DNA from: Eutreptiella sp. 'Long Island Sound 2002'
Lineage: Eukaryota > Euglenozoa > Euglenophyceae > Eutreptiales > Eutreptiaceae
NCBI GenBank assembly: GCA_964036045.1
Contig: OZ038393.1
Coordinates: 47,050,429-47,114,428 of the forward strand
Length of the DNA: 64,000 bases
Reading direction: 5' to 3'
Shown: in pieces, positions 10,701 to 20,337 of the stretch
Numbering within the stretch: the first letter of the stretch is position 1
Layout of the letters: each line of letters begins with the position of its first letter
Made by a program: the position numbers and the translations under genes
Notes under the pieces: generated by a model
Seen by the model: the letters and a program-made list of their open reading frames with translations, nothing else
Told to the model about the DNA's origin: nothing
The model's database searches: none

Positions 10701-12953
10701 GGTCGTCACGACTTGCATGGGGGGCCCTTGTGGCCCCAGGGTGGGAGGTGTGGCAGACCCCTTGATCATGGCCACTGACTTTGTGGGGTGGACGATGAGG
10801 TTGTTGTGGGAGAGGTAGGAGACGGTCACGTCCAGTAAGTCGTTGGCCTGTTGGGTGACCGTTGGTCCGGGGTCCGGGGCATGGGGGTCGTGTGGGGTGT
10901 GCGCGACGGTGAGGTTGGTGTCGTCCGCGAAGCCGACCAGGGGGGAGAGGAGGGGGTAGGGTGCGTAGGCCGGGTAATCCTGCTCGATTGCGAGGGCCAG
11001 GGGGAGCGTCACTAGAAGGTACAGGAAGGGGCCCTCTGCTCCCCCTTGGGGGACCCCGCTGCCTGGCTCCAGGAAGGGGGTGAGGCCTGCTCCTGTGCGG
11101 ACCGTGTATTTGCGGGTGCGGATGTAGTCGGAGGTGAAGTTGTAGAAGGGGAGGCCTAGGCGTTTCCACACCGCTTCTAGAAGGAGCCAGGGGGTGTTCG
11201 GGAAGGCTCCCTGGACGTCGAGGGAGGCGATGATGAGGTCCACCGGGTCCATGTCCGCGATGGTGTCCTGCAGGAACATGGCCTCGTGTCGGGAGCGGCC
11301 TGGGATGGCCCTCCAGAGGCTCGCTGGTATGTGGGGGTCCAGGTGGGGGCGGATGCGGCGCAGGAGGATGGTCCAGACGATTTTGACCTCCGTGACCGCA
11401 CAGACTATGGGGCGCCAGTTGTCCGGGTTCGCCCAGTCCCCTTTTTTGTAGAGGGGGCGGACAACGTTTGCCCAGTCTGGTGGCAGGGGGGTCCGCCCCG
11501 TGACGATGTCCCAGAGGCGGTGGGCGAGGACGCGGAGGAGGTGGGCGGGGAGGTGGTAGTATGCCTCTGCAGGGAGGCCGTCGTAGCCTGGGGTTTTGTG
11601 TTGCCGGAGACTGTGGATGGCCTTCCGGACTTCGTGGATGGTGAAGGGGCGTTTTTCCAGGTGCCTCCTCTGGGCGTGGTTGAAGACCCGAGGGAGGTGG
11701 TCGATTTTGGCCTGGGTGTCCGGGTCCAGTGTGTCTTGGGTGGGGGTGTGTTGCCGGAGGAAGCTGTCTTGGGTGGCTTGGAGCACTGTGGCTGGGTCGT
11801 TGGTGAGTGAGCCGTCCTCCTGCCGGACCGTGGTGATGGTGCGGTGGCCGGTATCGGTCATGGGGTCGTTGACGTGGCGGATGGCCTTGTAGGGGAGTTC
11901 GTGTTGCGCATACCGTTCGTGTTCCTGGGCGATGCGCTGTTGCCTGTGGATGTGCCATCGCTGCAGGTCCGCCCTGATTTGGGCTATCTGTGTCCTGCAG
12001 TGGTGTATCTGGCGGCGGGTTTGGGGGGTGTCGGTGTGGAGGAGGGTCGCCAGTTGTTGCTTCGCATGCCAGAGGTCATGGAGCATGTCCCCCAGGGCCG
12101 TGGGTGGTTGGTCGTCGTCTGTGTGGGGGTGTTGCTGGAAGCCGCAGGCGACGGCGGCCGTGCGCATGGCTGTGAGTAGGTCGGTGGGGTCTGGTTGGAT
12201 GCGCCGGGCGCGGTCTATGGCCCTGTGATATTGGGACCAGGCATGCTTGTCATGCAGCGGGGGCATCTTCAGGGGGGGTGGTAGGCCTTGGTCCGCATCT
12301 TCTGGGGGGCTGGGGGGAAGGTTGGGGATGGTGAGGCGGATGTGCAGGGGGCTATGGCCTGTGGGTCCCAGCGGGAGGGGTCCATATCGGGCCTCCGCTC
12401 GGATGATGGTGGTGGGGTCGCCATAGCATACGTCGATGCGGGATGGGGCGGCATCCGTTTGGTGGGGGAAGTGGGATGGTTGGCCTTCGAGGCTGGCTGT
12501 TAGGTCCACGAGCCCCAGCATTTCGATGGTGTCGCGGACTGCTTGGTCCTGGGGTGTGGCCTGTCCTCCTCGGTCCGCTGGGGTGGGGGCGGCGTTCATG
12601 TCGCCGATGATAACTGTGGGGGCGAGCATGGCCGTTTGGCGGTACGCCTCGGCCAGGGCCTGGAGGAAGGCTTCCGTGGCTTCGCCGAAGGGGATGTGGG
12701 TGTTGATGACGTTGAGTTGCCATCCGTCCCCGACGACCTCATAGACACCTAGCCTCCCTGGGACGCTGAGGTGGTGGACGAGGTGGACGTGGATGCCGGT
12801 TTGGGCGTATAGGGGGGTCCCCTTGTGCCAGTAGCATTTGTACGCTTTCTGGTCCGGGGTATATATGGGGGTGGTTTCCGGGGGGTCGTCGCGCTGTAGG
12901 CCTTGTTCCTGGAAGGTGAGGAGGTGGGGGACCCACCCCGGCCCCTGTGCCAT
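7740..12953 (-). CDS. LINE endonuclease-reverse transcriptase-RNase H protein
   Basis: This 1737-aa frame is the core of the LINE. Residues 1-210 are an APE-type endonuclease: FQE (14-16), IIGDMN (115-120), SRID (171-174) and TGHSPLHI (198-205, in the SDH position). The frame stays open upstream of the first ATG to about 13,092, and that stretch reads NLLDLNHQAVTYSK, resembling a missing endonuclease N-terminus, so the true start lies upstream. Residues about 440-700 are the RT: D579 in ASLDVQGAF, GVPQGG (633-638) and the catalytic FADD (675-678, in place of YADD). Around 1320-1465 is RNase H (TDASGE, HGELGAM, VVDATVD, YGNGKVDNQA). A CPC...H...C cluster near 1596-1616 resembles the C-terminal zinc region of many LINE ORF2 proteins. 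No internal stops, so the copy or its parent was recently functional. Confidence 0.9.
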   Translation of the reverse strand: MAQGPGWVPHLLTFQEQGLQRDDPPETTPIYTPDQKAYKCYWHKGTPLYAQTGIHVHLVHHLSVPGRLGVYEVVGDGWQLNVINTHIPFGEATEAFLQALAEAYRQTAMLAPTVIIGDMNAAPTPADRGGQATPQDQAVRDTIEMLGLVDLTASLEGQPSHFPHQTDAAPSRIDVCYGDPTTIIRAEARYGPLPLGPTGHSPLHIRLTIPNLPPSPPEDADQGLPPPLKMPPLHDKHAWSQYHRAIDRARRIQPDPTDLLTAMRTAAVACGFQQHPHTDDDQPPTALGDMLHDLWHAKQQLATLLHTDTPQTRRQIHHCRTQIAQIRADLQRWHIHRQQRIAQEHERYAQHELPYKAIRHVNDPMTDTGHRTITTVRQEDGSLTNDPATVLQATQDSFLRQHTPTQDTLDPDTQAKIDHLPRVFNHAQRRHLEKRPFTIHEVRKAIHSLRQHKTPGYDGLPAEAYYHLPAHLLRVLAHRLWDIVTGRTPLPPDWANVVRPLYKKGDWANPDNWRPIVCAVTEVKIVWTILLRRIRPHLDPHIPASLWRAIPGRSRHEAMFLQDTIADMDPVDLIIASLDVQGAFPNTPWLLLEAVWKRLGLPFYNFTSDYIRTRKYTVRTGAGLTPFLEPGSGVPQGGAEGPFLYLLVTLPLALAIEQDYPAYAPYPLLSPLVGFADDTNLTVAHTPHDPHAPDPGPTVTQQANDLLDVTVSYLSHNNLIVHPTKSVAMIKGSATPPTLGPQGPPMQVVTTTTHLGVVQAANPEDATLPPKLQSHLAHLPRYASPTTKALSLSHQSLAYYLTGVLNASIGFQALHLTHPTTALQPATHAVTKAWAAHGGWPTSIPTRAIRAAWPHYGDAIGDEVKAAYTRHTALLLHRMTHNHSPEVREVTAIRLQAAQRARNTCPRWVLHQTGMPTNMNTRLWNHLQLLLPSPHHAILTNHTCPEKGPLAVLCGDLHHHPKGTIHTIDLVGASITVVYVTLAQLRVLHHSGAHHTPFLQLPEWPQYRLFHQYLTQTARTAGHTLPGSKDMRTAYREFTKQHPRPIPETPPYAPTGSKHEPVPPVTGPVPPLTLLLAPNEAKPTQTTVIHHGAKWRIPKHHMTARDLPKVPQDSQSMPRTCWACDPEAPTAPWPVLHLIARHHTHPTTHLPPQAYAWIAPWFHRTDTNPTVAWNPDHAPKWLFTTTPTCPRPDPAGVAIRYSMYEPGRTGKHEHPYYPLHHSCHTPEHRTQTLTCHDLNPDTAYILHYIYSYLTQGQPEQGLIALSPQAKHIISKGIGVYATPILQPTTPVAHLATGLAIYAYLPMNPCRLPQPSPADRLFFTDASGESALTPITGGATLQLTHTGGHYHMDHHTGHTTYGASSHGELGAMADAITEVAAHLPAHSPHIVRVWFVVDATVDTHLLLRIARQPLHKATATSLGTQALLLWKALRSLPPYVQLHIVKQESHRHQYGNGKVDNQAVHQRTTHLPALQIPDLGRNHTHLQHVPPVPEPHQTPDWVPEDAPYSSHDRAYHYPNPVQHLARVLGDADSRAHIQELQDRLQVPLYHSALRPANVPAHLQKRRIQLLREQLPFLTRVARWLARKHIHVPDEHTRCPCDHTTPEDWEHFKKCPLHTDRDTLVGWSPAETLRQHEGWPAHSHAHQATENLFRDPLIKEATMRGVVTQALHRHLTKGTESPMEAAAHLQLEAVRRAAAQMVHRKHLLLTHAEQLTDPTASEHMQRLIHYHAVHDPDVH

Positions 12954-13092
12954 CGGGAGCTCTTGGAGGGCGGTTGTGGCGTCCTTGGAGTATGTGACGG
13001 CCTGGTGGTTGAGGTCGAGGAGGTTGACGGTGGCCTCGGTGGGGGCGGGCCGGGGCTGTGGAGGCTTGTGCCCTCGGCCCTTGCCCCGTCAG

Positions 13093-13865
13093 GGAGGGGG
13101 ACTGGGGGTTGGGGACTTTTTGCCGGTTTGTGGGCGTTTGGGTAGGCGCGGCGGGGGGGGGGCCTTGGCTCCACTCCGGGGGGAGCTCCCCAGTGTATTT
13201 GGTGCCTGTGTGGGCCTTGTTCTCTTCGGTGCGGAGCCGGATGGGGTGGGCGCTGGTGAGCTCCAGGGTGTCGCCGAGTGGTTTGTCCGGGGCGCTGTTG
13301 CCTTGGTCTAGCTCCTTTTGGCGGTGCCAGATCACCCGGATCTGTGGCCCCCCGTTGTCCCCCGGTCCTTTGAGGCGGTACTGGATCGTGCCCTCACACC
13401 AGATCCAGTCGCCTGTGTGGTCGTTGCGGAAGGGCTGTTGGACCTTCGCACCTTTTTCGAACCCTGGGTACGCTTTGGGCGGGGCCTGTGCTGGTGGTGG
13501 GAGGGAGGATGATGAGGATGCCTGGTCCGGGTGGGGCGGTGGTAGTGGTGGGAGGGAGGATGACGAGGATGCTTGGTCTGGGTTCGTCGGGTCGGGTCGG
13601 GCTTGCGTACGGTCTCCGGGGGATCTGTTGGCCATGGCAGTGCGGCGGGGCTGTCGTCGAAGGGGTGGTGTAGGTGGTAGTTCCTCATGGCCTTGGCCTG
13701 CCTGACCCAGGCCTCTGTGGGTTCCGGTGTGTCCAGGCCGTTGGGGGAGCCTTGAGCCCAGTAGAGTGCTGTGTGGAGGGCTTCCCAGGGGGCGCCTTCG
13801 CGGCCTGTGAGGGTGGTGGCTTGGAGGAGTCGCTGCTGGCCCCGTGGGGGGTCTTCCGGGTCCAT
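13093..13865 (-). pseudogene. LINE ORF1-like region, read in two frames
   Basis: Protein-like sequence starts with MDPEDPPRGQQRLLQATTL at 13,865 and stays natural to about 13,620 (ALYWAQGSPNGLDTPEPTEA, MRNYHLHHPFDD). It then moves to a second frame containing an ATG at 13,635 (MANRSPGDRTQ), two DQASSSSSLPP repeats and a globular part (DWIWCEGTIQYRLKGPGD). Near 13,090 the reading returns to the first frame, which is also the RT frame. One forward and one compensating shift of this kind point to indels or base-calling errors in one original ORF. I recognise no zinc knuckle or RRM. The role as an ORF1/nucleic-acid-binding part is from position only. Confidence 0.45.
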
Positions 13866-15483
13866 TTCCGGGGTATAGGCCTGGGCCGCGATGAGGACTC
13901 CTCACCGCGTGCACAGCGCGTGGCCTACTGTCAAATCCCTTTAATGCATCATGTGCACGCATGCAGGGAAGGGAGGCGAGATCAATACCACTGTAACCAC
14001 AGTGACTCAACCAGAAGGTGAGCTCGTCCTGGGCTTACCTACCTTACTCACCATGCATCGTGTGAATGCCGAAGTGAAGCGAACGCAAAACAAACCTAAG
14101 CGTTTAAACAACCCTATTGCGAGTTATAAACAACCCTAAGCGTTTAATTGCATCGTGTGGCTTGCACGATTTTTCCTGTTGTACCTGTTTTGTCATCTGC
14201 GAAAAGGATAACAGGGAATGGCGAATGAGAGACGACAGCACAACGCAAAACAAGCCTAAGCGTCTAGGACAACGCTACTTTAACGCACAAACAACGCAAA
14301 CACGAGCACACACTTCTCCTTTGAACCTGTGAGGAGAAGGGAAGGTGGGTGCATGCACAAGGAAGCGTGGCAACGTGTGTATGTCGGAATCCGGCACATG
14401 CATCGCGAGCACTTCGTCTTCTCTAACCCTACGTGTGCACTACGTGCACCATTTGTCGAGCATACCTTGCAACCTTGTTTTTACCTGTGCAGGGGGAATG
14501 CAGGAGTCGCCCAATCACCCAGAGACAGGACGGAGACAACCCTAACGTTTTAACGTAACAACCACGGTGTGCGGGCCCCTCTATCCCCTCTATCACTTCT
14601 TTCCGCGTGGGCTGCCCACTAGGTATGCCCTCATACTATCCTTATTCCGTTCCGCGGTGTTGGTGGCCTCTTGTTCTTCGTGTCTTCTTTGGCGGTGTCA
14701 TCATTTTCTTCGGCGGTGGCGGCCTATAGGATGTGCATGTTCGGGAAAGCAGAAAGGCTGGCGGTTTCTTTGGTTGCTGGGCGCGTTGGCGTTGCATGTG
14801 TCTCCATCCGCGGTGGCCCTTGTTGTGTACATCCATACCTTTTGTTGTTTGCGGCGGCATATATGTGCGCGGGCATACCTCTTGCTCTTCTTGTGCCCCT
14901 GGGTGCTTGTGGTACGTGTGTTTTGTGGCGGTGGTGGTTTAATATTGTTCTTCCCACACGCGCACGCACACACACACACCTGTACACACGCTTCTTGTGA
15001 TTGTGCTGGTGGTGTGGCTGCGGGCTGTGTACCGCTCAACGGGACTGACGTCGCCCATACCAGTACGGTCACCATCCGGGCAGAATGTGTTGGGGGTTGC
15101 CTGGGGTCCACTCGTTGCCAGTCACGCACCAGGATCAACACGCTCACTGGCTGGTCAAGATCGCAAAGGATCGCTGGGGTCCCTCTAGTCTCATTGACAG
15201 GCCCCCTTGGGAGCCGTTGTGCCCTGCAGGTGCCACCCAGACACAGTGCGGGGCTGACGGGTGGGCCAGCAAGGAGGGGGCGGAATGCCGTCGAGGATTA
15301 CCACCCCCTGTAGTGCCCCCTCAGACCACCCATCAGCCCTCCCGCTGCCCCCTGTGTGTGTGGTGCTTCTGGGAGCTCTAAAGTTAACACTGTCGACCCC
15401 TTACTCCCGAGCCAAAAGAAGTACAGAACAGCAACCAGCACCGCACACACCAATGCAGTACACTTAACTGTTTCTTGACCCTC
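13866..15483. other. Unassigned DNA between LINE and element C
   Basis: No frame here looks coding. The LINE 5' untranslated end probably lies near 13.9 kb. The stretch 14.09-14.27 kb has a short dispersed repeat, and 14.57-15.0 kb is pyrimidine-rich with a CA-rich run near 14,965. It ends in the insertion site of element C. Confidence 0.5.
14089..14266 (+). repeat. Three copies of an AACAANCCTAAGCGTYTA motif
   Basis: Near-identical 18-mers lie at 14,089-14,106, 14,129-14,146 and 14,249-14,266. Two are preceded by ACGCAAA. The CCTAA core recalls telomere-type repeats but is not in tandem. Function unknown. Confidence 0.6.
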
Positions 15484-15487
15484 ACGG
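15484..15487. repeat. Target site duplication ACGG, left of element C
   Basis: ACGG directly precedes the left LTR and recurs directly after the right LTR at 26,164-26,167. This gives a 4-bp duplication. Confidence 0.75.
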
Positions 15488-15761
15488 TGTTGTGGTTTGA
15501 CTGGGAACTCTCTTGTTTTTCGAAAATCCCAAAATACGACAAATCTCTTCTGCGCAGGATCTTTAGGCGGAGCACCAATACATAGAGACTTCACAAATTC
15601 AAAGACAAAAACCCTGTCCAGAGATATCGAAGTATCATACAGCACTTCGCTCACGCAATTGGCATCTCGATGCTTCAGATGTAATCACAGGCTGCAGTGC
15701 GATTGCGACTGCAATTGCGACTCGCGCGCTTGCTGCGCTGCTGCTGTTCAAAGCCATAACA
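15488..15761 (-). repeat. 3' LTR of element C
   Basis: It aligns over its full 274 bp with 25,890-26,163, with substitutions and no large gap. It has TG...CA ends on the minus strand, with terminal TGTT/AACA inverted bases. The sequence immediately upstream in element orientation (CAGGGGCAGGTAG) is a modest polypurine tract. Confidence 0.9.
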
Positions 15762-16259
15762 CTACCTGCCCCTGAGACCTCCAAGAGGTCTCACTCGTCC
15801 GGGTGAACGTCACACTGTCGGACCCAGAAAGGCAGGCCCAGAAAAAAAAATTTGGATCTCAACATGTGCTCGCTACTGAAGCATAATAGTGGTCGAAACC
15901 CACACACAATGAGGTACAGTATATGGTATACCTGTCGTCAGCGCCTCATTCATACGCCGTGTTCGACTCTGCCACGCCTGTGTCTTGGCGGAAGCTGCAG
16001 AAGACGACTTCGCCAGGCACACTGCATGGGCGCTACCCACAGCAAGGCTGTGGGACCGTTGAAATACCATAACATTGGGCACAGCCATCGAAGCTGAGTG
16101 CCCAGCAGATGAACAACCAACAGGACTATACATCTGTCAAATCGACAGAGCATTTTCTGAGGCAGTCGACACCAGTAATGGCGTCCCGACTGCCGAATCA
16201 CCCATTACTTGGCATCCAGACTATCAAATCAGCCAATACCTGGGGTTCCGATTGTCGTT
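15762..16259. other. 3' noncoding part of element C
   Basis: About 500 bp between the accessory frame and the 3' LTR of element C. I see no coding sequence; it contains an A9 run near 15,842 on the plus strand. Confidence 0.5.
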
Positions 16260-18570
16260 TCAGCAGTCCGTGCCCCACTGAAATGTAGACGAGCGATCCA
16301 CCTGGAATCCACATACTTCGGGCACTACCTTCAGCGTCGCAACGCCAGCCATGAACTTGAAGGTGTCATGGACCGTGTAGTGTCCACGAATGTCGCTTTT
16401 GAGGGCACACTTCTGAATCAGGATACCAGATCGATGGTTGAGCAATCAAAGGTTGGGATCAGCGGGCTGGCCGTCGACGGGGCACTTGTACTGGAATACG
16501 AAGACATGGTCACGAGCAAGTGCTCGAAATTTTGCCCGTCCCACTGTTTGTGCCTTGGTCGAATAAAAATTCCAAAGGTTCGACAGTTTTCAAATGTCCT
16601 CGTTCCACGAATCCATTCGATTGGTGACCTCGAAGGAGAACGCGTCATGTCGACCGGTGGACCATCTATAGGTTTGCTTCGAACCAGTACCAGCGGCCAT
16701 GCTGTGGTAGAACTGACCAGTTTGCATATTTACTCGCCACCGCGGTGTGTCGGCAATCGAAACTCTCCGAACAACGATAAAGAGACTGACGTCGTCGACT
16801 CCAGGTCCGAGGGCGTATCGGTCAATGATCTCAAGGCTGGTGGTTCGAGAGTTTGCTTGGAGTCGACCGAGGTGTTGATGCACATACTGGCCATCGGCGA
16901 GAGCGCTCTGCAGAGCGAATCGAACCGCTTCTGCAGTGACAAGGCTCGAAGCCGCGTCGACAATGACGGCCTCGAGGACCTGGTCTCAGCAGCTGACCTT
17001 GCCTCAATGGGCCGCTTTGAAATCGTCATGAATCGGCGTGAGGTACTTGAAGAAGAGGATGTCAAAGTGATGCTGATATACATTCCAATGCGCCGGCAAG
17101 AACCGGTGGTCGAGAGGGTCTGCGTGGAACGGGTCGCTCGCGGACGAATCGCTGAACGCGAACTCCTCCCCTTCATCGGCAAAAACATCCCTTCGGAACT
17201 TGACCGCTCAACGGCAACGTCGTCTTTCCTCGTATCCGCTTTTGAAGGTGGACGTGAGGTATTTCGAGGTACCGAGACGTCGAACCAAATCAGCGGCGTC
17301 CTCGAAAGGAAAGAGGTTGATGTCCTCCACACTGGTCAAGTGAAGGCGGGCAACTCGTAGAATTTCCTTATCGAAGTCTTAGTACCTGATTTGTCCAGGG
17401 CCAGGCTGGTAAAGAGTCGCCAGCTGGACTAGGTCGATGGGGGCACCTGGTGTGACGGCCTTGTACGCATAAGGTCCGGTCAATTCTCTTATTCGATAGT
17501 ACTCCTGGAGTTGGACCATAAGGTCCTGTGTTCGATGTGGAGCACACCCATATGGTTTGTACCCAAGTCGAGTGGTACCTCGTAGGCCTGGCAGTTGGTG
17601 TCGTCAAAGAAGCAAGTCGTCCTTGTACGCAAGAAGGGGCGCTCGATCTTCAAACAACCAGTCCTTTGTCTGGCAAACCCTCCGGAGGTCTCGAACGAGC
17701 CCAAGGATCAGAACAGTAGAGGGTGCTGCTCGACGCATCTTGTCCGCTGTCCAGTAACGTTGGTACCTGAAGATTAGGTCGATTCCATCGGCGACATGCA
17801 TCAGGTCATCGATCCCTGAGATCTCTCGATGCATGCGGTTCAGGCGTGCAATTTGATTGGGCAGGTCGTTCTCCACGAGATTGTTCCTGAATTCCCAGTG
17901 GAGCTCTTCGTTGCATTGCCGCCAGTCGACGAGGTTCCTTCAAAAGATCTGACAAGCCACTTCGATCCTTGTGTACCACTGGTAGCTCGGTGCTCTACCA
18001 GCATTCCCATGTTCATCGAAGGATGTGTCAGGCGCGCCTCGCATCATCTCGTAGGGGAACGGCACTGTTCGACCCCAGCTGTCTATGTGGATGACTCTGC
18101 GGAATTCGACGATAGCGGCGTTCGTACTTGTCACAACTGCTGCATGGCGTTCGCTTAGGAATACGTGACCTCCTCGTTGACCGGCCATGGCGCTCGACGC
18201 GACGACAAGCACCTGCAGGTCGAGTTTGGTATACTCTGGCGCAAGCAGATCTTCTTCGTGCGTCCCAAATCGATAGGGTGGCTTCATTTCAAACTTGCGC
18301 AGGTGTCAGGGTTCGTCGACAGTCTCGACTTCATGGTCGTATTGCTCCATATGATATGGCTGCCACAGCAATGCTGGTTGTCGAACAGTATCGTAGCTGG
18401 GCGTTGGCGTCGACCAACTCTGTGTGGCATACGCATAGTCCTCGTCGTCAAGGGTGTAGGAATCGGGTAAATCTCCGCAGTCGTCTTTGTCGTTGTCTTG
18501 TTCGAAGTAGCAATCGGACTGGTTCGTTCGAGTGGTAGCTTGCGTTCTCCAACTATGATTTTCCGGCCCA
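16260..18570 (-). pseudogene. Degraded accessory gene of element C, unknown family
   Basis: One minus-strand frame runs about 770 codons with no frame change but with stops at plus positions 18,306, 17,940, 17,604, 17,379, 17,208, 17,004, 16,986, 16,590, 16,446 and finally 16,260. All are TGA except 17,379 (TAA). Between stops the protein is natural in composition, for example HIDSWGRTVPFPYEMMRG, IDLIFRYQRYWTADKMRR, HFDILFFKYLTPIHDDFKAA and VDDVSLFIVVRRVSIADTPR. The N-terminal part is acidic and Tyr-rich. It sits between the chromodomain and the 3' LTR, where env-like or captured ORFs occur. I recognise no family and see no clear membrane segment. The antisense 383-codon open frame at 16,209-17,360 is judged a shadow. 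Confidence 0.65.
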
Positions 18571-18580
18571 AAACGTCACC

Positions 18581-18897
18581 TTACTCAAAAAGTACCCAAA
18601 AAGCAAATTTTTCCAATGCAACAGCATGTTTTTTGGATTGAGCGCCCAAAAAATGGGGAGGGTCCTCATGAAAACATTTTGAAAAGGCTCATTTACCCGT
18701 TTTTTCCAAACAAATGGCCCCCGGGGGGGGGGGGGGCTTTTACCAGATTTCACCAGACGTGGCACTAACTACCTGCATACAACTTTACTCAGAAACTTAC
18801 CCAAAAAGCATTTTTGGACTCCCGAAGAATGTTCTTTGGATTCAGCACTCCCAAAATGGGGGGGGTCCTCACGAAAACATTTTCAAAGGGCACATGG
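18581..18897. repeat. Diverged direct repeat around a G-run
   Basis: 18,581-18,698 and 18,785-18,897 share order and many bases: TTACTC...ACCCAAAAAGCA, ATGTT.TTTGGATT, CCCAAAA.TGGGG.GGGTCCTC and GAAAACATTTT. A run of G lies between them at about 18,723-18,736. The pair separates the two accessory frames of element C. Confidence 0.6.
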
Positions 18898-19078
18898 GGG
18901 GCGTTGGACAGCCATGATTGGTCGACCCATGATTTGTCGTTGGGGGCGGTGTTCTCGTTAGTAGAGGTGTTCGGCTCTCCTCCTTACGACGGTTCGTTCC
19001 TGGAGGCGTTGGGCCTCGATGTCCACGAACTGTCGACCCATGATTGATTTCATCCGGACGCTGAGCAGAGGAAGGGAA

Positions 19079-19744
19079 TCAGTCGTCATACCCCGTGTAG
19101 CAAGCGAGATCCTCATCAGGATCGAACCACTCTGGGTGTGAATGAACACATTCCTCCGAAGAATTGGAGTGTGTATCAGGCTCTTCGAGGCCCGAGCACT
19201 GTCCTCGATAGTATTCGGCGTCGCCCTGGGGCGGGGGCCCGTACAGCTGGCAAAATGTTGGGTCAATGCGGGGTTGGGGCCCCCTTTCCCTGGTGGATTC
19301 CAGGACAGGCCAATTGGCCAGGGCTTGCTCCAGCCTTTCCAAGCCTGTGGTGGATCCTGACATTACGATACGCCCACTCGGTGCTAGTCCTGCAAATTCC
19401 TCACGGGAGGACACCCCCCCCTTGCCTCCTTTCAATGAGGGGCCTCCTTTGCCTCTCGAACTTCCGGCGTATGCCGATTGGCTGTAGTTCGGCGGCGAGA
19501 ATGGGTCCAGTGATCGACTTGGTCGAGCTGGCACTGACGCTACTGATCGACAGCGGCGAGCTGAAGTAGATGTCGCTGGGGCTTCGGCACCATTGCCATC
19601 TCCGACGGCAGAGTCGTTGATCTCGTCAACATCGATGACATTCGACATGGATGCTTGAGAGGGCGGAGTATGAGGGGTAGTTCGGGATGTCCGCGGAGCC
19701 GAACCGTAGGCGGAGGCTCCAGTGGTCAACCTGGAACCCCGCAT
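19079..19744 (-). CDS. Accessory ORF of element C, 221 aa, unknown
   Basis: An ATG lies 37 nt after the stop of the chromodomain ORF and in the same frame. The protein is Ser/Pro/Gly-rich at first (TPPSQASMSNVIDVDEIND, GKGGPSLKGGKGGVSS). It has a short helix-like part (TTGLERLEQALANWPVLEST) and an acidic Tyr-rich C-terminus (WFDPDEDLACYTGYDD). No family recognised. It is the only long uninterrupted frame of this element after integrase. It may be an extension of the following accessory gene, which is in another frame. Confidence 0.45.
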   Translation of the reverse strand: MRGSRLTTGASAYGSAPRTSRTTPHTPPSQASMSNVIDVDEINDSAVGDGNGAEAPATSTSARRCRSVASVPARPSRSLDPFSPPNYSQSAYAGSSRGKGGPSLKGGKGGVSSREEFAGLAPSGRIVMSGSTTGLERLEQALANWPVLESTRERGPQPRIDPTFCQLYGPPPQGDAEYYRGQCSGLEEPDTHSNSSEECVHSHPEWFDPDEDLACYTGYDD

Positions 19745-19780
19745 GAGTTTTTCGAAAAACCAAGCTGCAGAGAAGTGAGG

Positions 19781-20044
19781 TTACTCAGGGTGGAGTCGAA
19801 GGAACTCCAGGTACACGGGATCCTCCTCTAGAGCTTTACTCAACTCCCGAGACCATGTGTCGCCATCCCATTCACAGCGGTACAGGAACGTGCGGCGCTT
19901 CTTAGATCCCACTCGACGTCTCGTCAGAATCTTGACAAGTCGAGGGGAGTCCCCAGTTTTGACAGGTGGCATCGGGAATTCCCACACTGGCTGTCCCTCT
20001 CGATGGATGTAGGGCTTTATGTTGTCTTGATTAAAAATTCGCAA
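19781..20044 (-). CDS. pol: Chromodomain-like C-terminus of element C integrase
   Basis: This 87-codon frame holds LVKILTRRRVGSKKRRTFLY, RCEWDGDTW and EFLRLHPE. The order (hydrophobic strand, basic loop, Y/F-x-C-x-W, W, helix) resembles the chromodomain at the end of chromovirus integrases, where it guides insertion into marked chromatin. It is separated from the integrase core by a frame change. It ends in a proper TAA at 19,781. The domain call is by pattern only. Confidence 0.55.
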   Translation of the reverse strand: MRIFNQDNIKPYIHREGQPVWEFPMPPVKTGDSPRLVKILTRRRVGSKKRRTFLYRCEWDGDTWSRELSKALEEDPVYLEFLRLHPE

Positions 20045-20337
20045 CCCATCGAAGGGGGCAGGGATGTCCAGTTGAACATTCTCGCCCTTGTTGAGTACGT
20101 AGAGAACTTTGTAAGGGCCGCACCAAACAACATCGAGTTTCCCTTTATGTCAATATTCCGGCACCAACACCCACCATCATTCCACTACTTCAGGCACTCA
20201 AACGCGTCGGTCCATTTGCAGGACCACATGCATCTGGCGTCGACGTTCCTCGGCAAGTATTGCACGCACAGAATCCAAGGTACGTTCAGCTCGCTGCATG
20301 TAATCATTCACGGTCGAGGGTTCATGTGCATGAGAAG

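Larger units (their letters stand above)
2728..13865 (-). mobile_element. Non-LTR (LINE-like) retrotransposon with extra downstream ORFs
   Basis: Coding blocks on the minus strand run in order: broken ORF1 (13,865 to about 13,093), endonuclease-RT-RNase H (12,953 to 7740), a cysteine-protease candidate (7798 to 5819) and an RS/Pro-rich ORF (5921 to 3132), followed by a coding remnant to 2728. The ORFs overlap end to start by 59, 103 and 11 nt. There are no LTRs, and the RT carries an APE-type endonuclease, as in LINEs. Neither a poly(A) tail nor target duplications were found, so these borders are coding borders only. Two frame changes in ORF1 suggest the copy is inactive or contains sequence errors. 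The very high GC and Pro/His/Arg content differ sharply from element C next to it. Confidence 0.75.

Noticed and set aside
14945-14998. CA-rich run as a regulatory or splice element
   Set aside because: A short simple repeat with no supporting context.
16209-17360. 383-codon open frame on the plus strand inside element C
   Set aside because: It has no Trp and an unnatural composition, lies antisense to a frame with natural protein composition, and the CGA-rich sense strand makes antisense stops rare.
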